Assembly (NCBI GenBank): GCA_005888425.1
Contig: VAZF01000229.1
Span: 1-6,124 of the forward strand
Direction: 5' to 3'
DNA from: Alphaproteobacteria bacterium
GTDB lineage: Bacteria > Pseudomonadota > Alphaproteobacteria > ATCC43930 > CGMCC-115725
Length of the DNA stretch: 6,124 nt
Numbering within the stretch: position 1 is the stretch's first letter; each line of letters begins with the position of its first letter. Below are positions 1 to 5,140 of the stretch, piece after piece. A program made the translations under genes and the position numbers. The notes beneath the pieces are model-generated. The model searched no databases, was not told the origin of the DNA, and saw only the letters and a list, made by a program, of their open reading frames with translations.

Positions 1-1
1 G

Positions 2-970
2 AATGCCGGCGGCAACAACACGGTGCGCTACGGCAATGCGCGCGATCTCGTGCTCGGGCTCGAAGTCGTATTGCCGGACGGGCAGGTGTGGAACGGGCTG
101 CGGCGCCTGCACAAGGACAATACCGGCTACTGCCTGCGCCAGCTGTTTGTCGGCAGCGAGGGCACGCTCGGCATCATCACCGCCGCCGTCCTGAAGCTCT
201 ATCCCCGTCCGCGCGAGACCGCGGTTGGCCTATGCGCGCTCGCCTCCCCGGAGGCGGCGCTCGATCTGTTCAACCGATTCCAGCAACACGACGCCGCGGC
301 GATCCAGGCCTATGAATACATGTCGCGCGCCGGGATCGATCTCGTGCTGCGCTACATCCCCGGCACCGCGCTGCCGATCGCGACGGCGGCCGAACAGTAC
401 GCGCTGATCGAACTGGCGACACCGCGCGAAGGCGCGGGGTTGCGCGCCTCGCTCGAAGAGGTGCTCGCGGCGGCGATGGAAGCGGGTGTCGTTCTCGACG
501 CCGTCATCGCCGAGAGTGGCGCGCAGCGCGCCGCGCTCTGGAAACTCCGCGAGGAGCATTCCGAGGCGCAGAAATTGGCCGGCGCCTCGGTGAAGAACGA
601 CGTCTCGGTGCCGGTGTCGAAAGTGCCGGAGCTGATCCGCCGCGCGACCGACATTTGCGAACGCCTCGTGCCGGGCATCCGCTGCGTCCCGTTCGGTCAT
701 CTCGGCGACGGCAATATCCATCTCAATCTGGTGCAGCCCGAGGACGCCGATCCCGTGGCGTTTCTCGCCCGCGATCACGAGCTGATGGACGCCGTGAACG
801 AGATCGTGCGCGCGCTCGATGGCAGCTTCTCGGCCGAGCACGGCATCGGCAAATTGAAGCCCTACATGATGCCGGAATGGCGCGGCGGTGCCGAACTCGA
901 GCTGATGCGACGCATCAAAGCCGCGCTCGACCCGCGCGGCCTCCTCAACCCCGGCAAGCTGCTGCCGTAG
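2..970 (+). CDS. FAD-binding oxidase, GlcD / D-2-hydroxyglutarate dehydrogenase type (5' end missing)
   Basis: This is the C-terminal 322 residues of a flavoprotein that probably oxidises a D-2-hydroxy acid (glycolate, D-lactate or D-2-hydroxyglutarate class). The reading frame is open to the left edge. The GTG at 23 is an internal Val codon, not a start, because the family FAD-site motif NAGGNNTVRYGNARDLV begins before it. Further family motifs are DNTGY...LFVGSEGTLGIIT (about codons 39-60, end of the FAD-binding domain), SVPVSKVPEL, the metal/substrate His motif FGHLGDGNIHLN, AEHGIGKLK, and the C-terminal LDPRGLLNPGKLLP. Family members are usually about 460-480 residues, so roughly 150 N-terminal residues lie outside the window. 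The TAG stop directly abuts the stop of the convergent moeA. The exact substrate cannot be read from the sequence. The family call is firm. Confidence 0.93.
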   Translation, partial: NAGGNNTVRYGNARDLVLGLEVVLPDGQVWNGLRRLHKDNTGYCLRQLFVGSEGTLGIITAAVLKLYPRPRETAVGLCALASPEAALDLFNRFQQHDAAAIQAYEYMSRAGIDLVLRYIPGTALPIATAAEQYALIELATPREGAGLRASLEEVLAAAMEAGVVLDAVIAESGAQRAALWKLREEHSEAQKLAGASVKNDVSVPVSKVPELIRRATDICERLVPGIRCVPFGHLGDGNIHLNLVQPEDADPVAFLARDHELMDAVNEIVRALDGSFSAEHGIGKLKPYMMPEWRGGAELELMRRIKAALDPRGLLNPGKLLP

Positions 971-2185
971 CTACAGCGGCAGGCTGCCGCCGGGAAAGGC
1001 GATGATCGGCACTTCGCTGCCGGCGGGGAGCGCCGGCGCCTGCGGCGGCCGCATGACGAGACAATCGGATGCCGCCAAAGGGCGCATCATCGAGCTGTCC
1101 TGCACCTCGAACGGCACGACTTCGAGCGGGCCGTCGGGAGCGCGCTGCAATCGCGCGCGCAAATAATCCTGGCGCCGGTCGTTCTGCTTCAGCGCGACGC
1201 CGAGCCGCGCGGTGATCGGTGGATCGCTGTTATCGGGCAGGCCGCTCAAGCGCTCCAACGCCGGCTTCAGAAACAGCAGCGAGCAGACCAAGGTCGAGAC
1301 CGGATTGCCGGGTAATCCCACCATCGGCACGCCGCGGTAGCGCCCGACCATCAACGGCTTTCCCGGACGCATCGCGATCTGCCAGAAATCGATCGCGAGC
1401 CCTTCTTCGGACAGCACATCGCGCACCAGGTCATGTTCGCCCACCGAGACGCCCCCAGTGGTCACGAACAAGTCGGTGCCCTGCGCCGCCGCCGCAATGT
1501 GGCGCAGCGCGTCAGGATCATCGGGCGCGTTGCCGACCAATACCGGCACGCCGCCGCATGCCGTGACGAAGGCGGCGAGCGCCAGCGCGTTCGAGCTGAC
1601 AATCTGGTGCGGCCCGATCGGATCGCCGGGCATGACGATCTCGTCGCCGGTCGAGAGGATGCCGACGCGCGGCCGGCGATGCACAAACAGCCACGGCCGG
1701 TTCATCGCCGCCGCGAGACCGATGTCGCGCGGCGTCAGCCGACGCCCGGCTTTGAGCAGCACATCGCCTTCGGCGAAATCGAGCCCGGCGCGGCGCACAT
1801 AGCGGCCCTTCGGCGCGCCTTCCTTGACCGTGACCCGGTCGCCGTCGCGCTCGGTGTCCTCCTGAATGACGATCGCATCGGCGCCGGCCGGCAATGGCGC
1901 GCCGGTGAAGATCCGCGCCGCCTCGCCGGCCCCAATCGTGCCACCATAACCGGCGCCGGCCGGGATTTCGGCAACGATGCGCAGGCTTGCGGGCACCTTC
2001 GCGACGTCATCGGCGCGCACGGCATAGCCGTCCATGGCGGACACCGCGAAGGGCGGTTGCGTGCGCCGCGCCGCGACATCCTCGGCCAGGACACGTCCGA
2101 CCGCATCGGCGACCGATACTTGCTCGGGCGGCAATGCCACGAGCGGCGCAAGGAGTCGCGCCAGGGCCTCTTCAACCGAAATCAT
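971..2185 (-). CDS. moeA: Molybdopterin molybdenumtransferase MoeA
   Basis: This enzyme inserts molybdate into adenylated molybdopterin, the last general step of molybdenum cofactor synthesis, in the cytoplasm. The product is 404 residues, a normal family length. Visible landmarks are SAMDGYAVR (49-57), FTGAPLPAGADAIVIQEDT (93-111), the MPT-binding domain signatures LSTGDEIV (177-184) and TTGGVSVGEHDLV (242-254), MRPGKPLMVGR (272-282), GLPGNPVSTLV (290-300), and a C-terminal beta-barrel domain IV from about 320. The ATG at 2185 is chosen over the in-frame TTG one codon upstream because AGGGAA lies 8 nt before the ATG. That ribosome-binding site overlaps the TAG of the upstream trpC-moaC gene, and only 12 nt separate the two genes, so translation is probably coupled. 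It is the last gene of the minus-strand operon. No U-tract terminator is visible after it. Confidence 0.95.
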   Translation of the reverse strand: MISVEEALARLLAPLVALPPEQVSVADAVGRVLAEDVAARRTQPPFAVSAMDGYAVRADDVAKVPASLRIVAEIPAGAGYGGTIGAGEAARIFTGAPLPAGADAIVIQEDTERDGDRVTVKEGAPKGRYVRRAGLDFAEGDVLLKAGRRLTPRDIGLAAAMNRPWLFVHRRPRVGILSTGDEIVMPGDPIGPHQIVSSNALALAAFVTACGGVPVLVGNAPDDPDALRHIAAAAQGTDLFVTTGGVSVGEHDLVRDVLSEEGLAIDFWQIAMRPGKPLMVGRYRGVPMVGLPGNPVSTLVCSLLFLKPALERLSGLPDNSDPPITARLGVALKQNDRRQDYLRARLQRAPDGPLEVVPFEVQDSSMMRPLAASDCLVMRPPQAPALPAGSEVPIIAFPGGSLPL

Positions 2186-2197
2186 CAAACCGCTTCC

Positions 2198-3460
2198 CTA
2201 GGGGGCCTCGTAATCTCCCGACTTTCCGCCGGATTTCTTCAGCAGGCGCAGATCGGTCACGACCATGCCGCGGTCGATCGCCTTGCACATGTCATAGATG
2301 GTCAGCGCCGCGACGCTTGCCGCGGTCAGCGCCTCCATCTCGACCCCGGTGCGACCCTTCAATCGGCATGTCGCGGTGATCTCGACCGCCGACCGTTCGG
2401 GCACGCACGTGAGCTCCACCGCGACCGAGGTCAGCGCCAGCGGGTGACACAGCGGGATCAGCTCGGCGGTGCGCTTTGCCGCCATGATGCCGGCGAGCCG
2501 GGCGGTCGCGAGCACATCGCCCTTGGCGATCTCGCCGGCCTCGATGCGCGCCAGCGTCTCCGGCTGCATCTGCACCCGCGCGCCGGCCACCGCAATGCGG
2601 TCGGTCTCGCCCTTGTCCGATACATCGACCATGCGGGCGCGGCCCTCGGTGTCGACATGACTGAGATCGGGCAGGCGCAGCAGCCGCCTCGTCGCCGCCG
2701 CGACATCGCCGGCGCGCATCAACGACTCGCCCACCAGGAAACACCGCGCGCCGACCGCGGCGAGCCGGTCGAGATCCGCAGGCTCGTTGAGGCCGCTCTC
2801 GCCGACGATGATGCGCCCGGGCGGCACCAGCGGCGCAACGCTTTCGGCGGTATGCAGATCGACCTTCAGCGTCTTCAAATTCCGGTTGTTGATCCCGATG
2901 AGCCGCGCCTCAAGTCGGAGTGCACGGTCGAGCTCGGCGCGGTCATGCACCTCGACCAAGACATCGAGGCCGAGTTCGGCCGCGGCGGCGGCCAGCTCGC
3001 GCGCTTCGCCGTCGTCGAGCGCCGCCATAATCAGCAGGATGCAATCCGCGCCGAGCACCCGGCTTTCCAAGACCTGGTACGGGTCGAGAATGAAATCCTT
3101 GCGCAACACCGGCAGATGGCACGCCGCCCTCGCCGCAAGCAGATCGTCGTCGCTGCCCTGGAAATAGGGCGTATCGGTCAACACCGACAAGCAGGTCGCG
3201 CCGCCGGTCTCGTAGGCCCTTGCGAGGCTCGGCGGGTCGAAATCCGCACGGATCAGCCCTTTGCTCGGCGAGGCTTTCTTGATCTCGGCGATCAGCCCGT
3301 ATCGTCCCTCGGTGATCCGGGCTTCGAGCGCGGCCGCGAAGGACCGCAGCGGCGGCGCGGCGGCGAGATCGGTCCTCAGCGCTGCTTCCGGCCGCGCTGC
3401 TTTGCGCCGCGCGACATGCGCGCGCTTTTCGGCGCAGATCTCGGCGAGAACGTCGCTCAT
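2198..3460 (-). CDS. trpC-moaC: Fused indole-3-glycerol phosphate synthase (TrpC) and cyclic pyranopterin monophosphate synthase (MoaC)
   Basis: One uninterrupted 420-codon frame holds two complete enzymes. Residues 1-262 are TrpC, the tryptophan-pathway step that makes indole-3-glycerol phosphate. They carry AEIKKASPSKG (58-68, catalytic K61), LRKDF (K121), VEVHD (E170), INNRN (190-194), ESG (221-223) and GESLMR (244-249). Residues 263-420 are MoaC, which makes cyclic pyranopterin monophosphate in molybdenum cofactor synthesis. All counterparts of E. coli MoaC K51, H77, E112, E114, D128 and K131 are present: K313, H339 in LCHP, E374 and E376 in GVEMEALTA, D390 and K393 in IYDMCK. There is no linker: the last TrpC helix (AAATRRLLR) runs into LPDLSHVD, and L263 (CTG) sits where MoaC normally has Met1. 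No stop occurs in any of the three frames near the junction. The start ATG overlaps the trpD stop (ATGA). Both domains look active. The fusion is the unusual part; an assembly error is unlikely but not excluded. Confidence 0.93.
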   Translation of the reverse strand: MSDVLAEICAEKRAHVARRKAARPEAALRTDLAAAPPLRSFAAALEARITEGRYGLIAEIKKASPSKGLIRADFDPPSLARAYETGGATCLSVLTDTPYFQGSDDDLLAARAACHLPVLRKDFILDPYQVLESRVLGADCILLIMAALDDGEARELAAAAAELGLDVLVEVHDRAELDRALRLEARLIGINNRNLKTLKVDLHTAESVAPLVPPGRIIVGESGLNEPADLDRLAAVGARCFLVGESLMRAGDVAAATRRLLRLPDLSHVDTEGRARMVDVSDKGETDRIAVAGARVQMQPETLARIEAGEIAKGDVLATARLAGIMAAKRTAELIPLCHPLALTSVAVELTCVPERSAVEITATCRLKGRTGVEMEALTAASVAALTIYDMCKAIDRGMVVTDLRLLKKSGGKSGDYEAP

Positions 3461-4488
3461 GCGGCCTTGCTGTTGGTCGCCGCGATCAGACGTTCGAGCA
3501 CCCCGCGCGCGGCGCCGCGGTCAATCGATTGCGCGGCCAGTTCGGCGCCTTGCCGCAGCGAAGTAGCGCGGCCGGCGACGATCAGCGAGGCGGCGCTGTT
3601 CAACAGCACGACATCGCGCAGCGGGCCCGGGCTTCCGCCCAGCAGATCGCGCATCAGCGCGGCGTTATGAGCCGGCTCGCCGCCCTTCAGCTGCTCGATC
3701 GTGGCCCGCCTTATCCCGGCGTCTTCGGGCTCGACCTTGAATTCAACAACCCGCCCGTCCTTGAACTCGGCGACTGTCGTCGTACCGGCGGTCGTCAGCT
3801 CGTCGATACTCGAGCCGTGCACGACCCAGACATGCTCGGCGCCGAGCCGCCCCAGCACCTCGGCGATCGGCCGCACCCATTCCGGCGCGAACACGCCGAC
3901 GAGCTGCCGACGCGTCCCGGCCGGGTTCGACAGCGGACCCAGCAAATTGAAGATCGTGCGCGTCGCCAATTCGACCCGGGTCGGCGCGACGTGCCGGGTC
4001 GCGCTGTGATGGCGCGGCGCCATCAGAAAGCAGATGCCGACCTCCCACAGGCAACGCCGCACGATTTCCATATCGCAATCGATATTGACGCCGAGCGCCG
4101 CCAAGACGTCGGCCGCGCCGGATTTCGACGAGAAGGCGCGGTTGCCGTGCTTCGCGACCGGCGCGCCGCAGCCGGCAACGACAAGCGCGCTGGCGGTCGA
4201 GATGTTGAACGTGCCGGAGCTGTCGCCGCCGGTGCCGACCGTGTCGATCGTCCCGGGCGGTGCCTCGATCGCGAGCGCCTTGGCGCGCATGATGCGGGCC
4301 GCGCCGGTGATCTCGTCGACGCTCTCGCCTCGCACCCGGAGCGCCATCAAAAAAGCGCCGATCTGCGACGGGGTCGCATTGCCGCTCATGATGATCTCGA
4401 AGGCCGCCTCGGCCTCGCTTTCGCTCAAATGCCGGCCTGCCGCGACCGCGGCAAGCAGCGGTTTGAGGTCACTGATCGGCACGCTCAT
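3457..4488 (-). CDS. trpD: Anthranilate phosphoribosyltransferase TrpD
   Basis: TrpD transfers phosphoribosyl from PRPP to anthranilate, the second committed step of tryptophan synthesis. The 343-residue product carries the helical N-terminal domain (LSESEAEAAFEIIMSG, 21-36; GAFLMALRVRGES, 44-56), the PRPP loop GTGGD (85-89), KHGNR (113-117), NLLGPLSNP (181-189), and HGSSIDE (224-230) with the metal-binding Asp-Glu pair. The start at 4488 is chosen because family proteins begin near MSxxxLKPLL. AGGAG precedes it, although only 3 nt away. In-frame ATGs at 4506 and 4542 would add 6 or 18 residues; the one at 4542 has GAGG 4 nt upstream. The gene overlaps trpC-moaC by 4 nt. Codons 26-30 contain a 13-nt perfect complement to the trp attenuator RNA (see findings), so it may be controlled in trans. 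Confidence 0.95.
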   Translation of the reverse strand: MSVPISDLKPLLAAVAAGRHLSESEAEAAFEIIMSGNATPSQIGAFLMALRVRGESVDEITGAARIMRAKALAIEAPPGTIDTVGTGGDSSGTFNISTASALVVAGCGAPVAKHGNRAFSSKSGAADVLAALGVNIDCDMEIVRRCLWEVGICFLMAPRHHSATRHVAPTRVELATRTIFNLLGPLSNPAGTRRQLVGVFAPEWVRPIAEVLGRLGAEHVWVVHGSSIDELTTAGTTTVAEFKDGRVVEFKVEPEDAGIRRATIEQLKGGEPAHNAALMRDLLGGSPGPLRDVVLLNSAASLIVAGRATSLRQGAELAAQSIDRGAARGVLERLIAATNSKAA

Positions 4489-4542
4489 TGGCTCCTGCTC
4501 TCGCATAAGGTGCTTGGCGGCGCGCGTAAAATCGGCCTTCAT

Positions 4543-4683
4543 AGGGCCTCGACCGCGTCGTGCGGCGCGCGCCTGAAACTTGGCGCCGGTTATATCAGCC
4601 CCGGCAATCGGAGGGAAATCGGGGCCGGCGGTGTTGCCCTTTCGTCTGCCGGGACGTCCCCCAACCGGCGCAAAGGAGGTTCG
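4543..4683. other. Divergent intergenic region between trpD and the small membrane protein gene
   Basis: This gap must hold the promoters for both directions. Beyond the candidate trpD -10, the notable element is a perfect 10-bp palindrome GGGACGTCCC at 4651-4660, 24 bp before the small gene's ATG. It could be an operator or simply a GC-rich repeat. No clear -10/-35 pair for the rightward gene was found, and no leader peptide with Trp codons faces trpD. No trpG or other coding sequence is visible here. Confidence 0.5.
4589..4617 (-). promoter_or_regulatory. Candidate promoter of the trpD-trpC-moaC-moeA operon
   Basis: Reading leftward, a good -10-like hexamer TATAAC occupies 4594-4589. A poor -35-like TTCCCT lies at 4617-4612, with 17 nt between. 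Transcription would begin near 4582, leaving a 5' leader of about 40 nt to the ATG at 4542 or about 95 nt to the one at 4488. It is the only convincing -10 facing trpD in the divergent gap. The -35 match is weak, so this is tentative. Confidence 0.35.
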
Positions 4684-4932
4684 ATGTCGGCCTATCCCGC
4701 ATGGGCGCTGATCTGCGCGATCCTGGGCTGCATCGGCGCGGTGGCCCTCCTGGCCTGGAACACCGCTCAGGAGCAGCGGGCCGGCCGGTTTGACAGCCTC
4801 ATCGCGGTCGTCGCCCGGTCCCAGAGCCTCGCCTTGTTCCGTGCCGTCGCGATTGCCCGTTGGGCCTGTATCGGGGTGCTAGCGGTCGCTGTCGTCGGCC
4901 TGATCCGGCTGGTTGCACTGGGCGCGATCTGA
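4684..4932 (+). CDS. Small two-helix membrane protein of unknown function
   Basis: I do not recognise this gene. The 82-residue product has two hydrophobic stretches that look like membrane helices, at about residues 6-25 (AWALICAILGCIGAVALLAW) and 60-80. A polar segment of about 34 residues joins them, beginning NTAQEQRAGRFD. No signal peptidase site or catalytic motif is evident. The start is well supported: AAGGAGGT (4673-4680), a near-complete match to the 16S anti-Shine-Dalgarno, ends 3 nt before the ATG. Codons show the same strong G/C third-position bias as the neighbours. It sits between the divergent trpD operon and trpL-trpE and reads toward trpL, with no terminator in the 8 nt between its stop and the trpL promoter. 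The upstream extension of the same frame is antisense to trpD and is not part of the gene. No role in tryptophan metabolism can be claimed. Confidence 0.72.
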   Translation: MSAYPAWALICAILGCIGAVALLAWNTAQEQRAGRFDSLIAVVARSQSLALFRAVAIARWACIGVLAVAVVGLIRLVALGAI

Positions 4933-4940
4933 CCGGCCGG

Positions 4941-4969
4941 TTGCCGTAGCGACGCCCGGCTGCTACACT
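4941..4969 (+). promoter_or_regulatory. trpL-trpE promoter (leaderless start)
   Basis: TTGCCG at 4941-4946 and TACACT at 4964-4969 are separated by exactly 17 bp, a good sigma70-type pair. Seven bases past the -10 places the expected transcript start on A4976, the A of the trpL ATG. This agrees with the absence of any Shine-Dalgarno before trpL. In Sinorhizobium meliloti the trpL transcript is likewise leaderless. The start position here is inferred from spacing. Confidence 0.75.
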
Positions 4970-4975
4970 AAGCCT

Positions 4976-5020
4976 ATGAACGCGTTTTTGCGCACAACCG
5001 GTTGGTGGTGGCCCGTGTAA
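4976..5020 (+). CDS. trpL: trp operon leader peptide TrpL
   Basis: This 14-codon ORF encodes MNAFLRTTGWWWPV followed by TAA. Three consecutive TGG codons (5003-5011) are the sensor: ribosomes stall there when charged tRNA-Trp is scarce. S. meliloti TrpL is also 14 residues with a WWW run near its end. There is no ribosome-binding site upstream, and the promoter spacing puts the transcript start at the ATG, so the peptide is probably translated from a leaderless RNA. The stop codon lies immediately before attenuator segment 2, so a ribosome finishing the peptide would cover that segment and allow the terminator to form. In S. meliloti the free leader peptide has a separate reported role with antibiotics and resistance mRNAs. 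Whether that holds here is unknown. Confidence 0.93.
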   Translation: MNAFLRTTGWWWPV

Positions 5021-5049
5021 CCCGGGCGGCCACGCTATTTCTTTCCCAC

Positions 5050-5088
5050 AAGGCCGCCTCGGAGCACCGGGCGGCCTTTGCCATTTCT
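5050..5088 (+). terminator. trp attenuator terminator hairpin (segments 3:4)
   Basis: AAGGCCGCC (5050-5058) pairs perfectly with GGCGGCCTT (5070-5078). Inside it, after one bulged T, CGG (5060-5062) and CCG (5067-5069) close an AGCA loop, giving about 12 bp of very GC-rich stem. The following tract (TGCCATTTCT) is only moderately U-rich, so termination may be incomplete or assisted. The stem is longer than the competing 7-bp antiterminator, as expected for an attenuator whose default state is off. Confidence 0.85.
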
Positions 5089-5108
5089 GGCCGAGGCTTC
5101 GCGGATCC

Positions 5109-5120
5109 CTCCGAGGCGGC
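5109..5120 (+). promoter_or_regulatory. trpE 5' UTR segment complementary to attenuator segment 3
   Basis: CTCCGAGGCGGC here is the exact reverse complement of 5053-5064 in the attenuator. In a read-through transcript the two could form a 12-bp helix across a 44-nt loop, displacing both the terminator and the antiterminator pairing. The ribosome-binding site (AGGG, 5131-5134) lies 10 nt downstream and remains outside the helix. This is a sequence observation; the function is inferred. Confidence 0.35.
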
Positions 5121-5140
5121 GCTCAGACAGAGGGACCCCG

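Larger units (their letters stand above)
4976..5088 (+). ncRNA. rnTrpL: trp attenuator leader RNA / rnTrpL-type small RNA
   Basis: Terminated transcripts would release an RNA of about 110 nt with mutually exclusive helices. Segment 1 (5008-5013 GTGGCC, spanning Trp codons and the following Pro codon) can pair with 5028-5033 GGCCAC; alternatively 5011-5015 pairs with 5023-5027. Segment 2 (5025-5031 GGCGGCC) can pair with segment 3 (5052-5058 GGCCGCC) to form the antiterminator. Segment 3 pairs with segment 4 to form the terminator. Segments 2 and 4 share the identical 10-mer CCGGGCGGCC (5022-5031 and 5067-5076), which makes the switch explicit. When ribosomes stall at the WWW codons, 2:3 forms and trpE is transcribed. 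With tryptophan plentiful, 3:4 forms. In S. meliloti the released RNA also acts in trans on trpDC mRNA. The 3' end is estimated. Confidence 0.82.

Noticed and set aside
23..25. GTG as the start codon of the FAD oxidase
   Set aside because: The frame continues to the left edge and encodes NAGGNNT of the FAD site before this codon, so the gene is truncated by the window and not started here.
230..841. A 203-codon minus-strand open frame
   Set aside because: It is the antisense shadow of the FAD oxidase; no family motifs and no ribosome-binding site were noticed.
1433..3670. A 745-codon open frame on the plus strand
   Set aside because: It is antisense to moeA, trpC-moaC and the end of trpD, which have full family motifs. 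Its translation is Arg/His/Gly/Ala-rich with no recognisable domain, as expected for the complement of GC-rich coding DNA.
4589..4596. A plus-strand -10 (TATATC) for the small membrane gene
   Set aside because: No -35-like hexamer lies at a suitable distance upstream, and the distance to the gene is long. The same bases make a better -10 on the minus strand.
3529..4683. Upstream extension of the small membrane protein frame, giving a 467-codon ORF starting at 3529
   Set aside because: The extension lies antisense to trpD and reads as low-complexity Arg-rich sequence. The strong Shine-Dalgarno at 4673-4680 marks 4684 as the real start.
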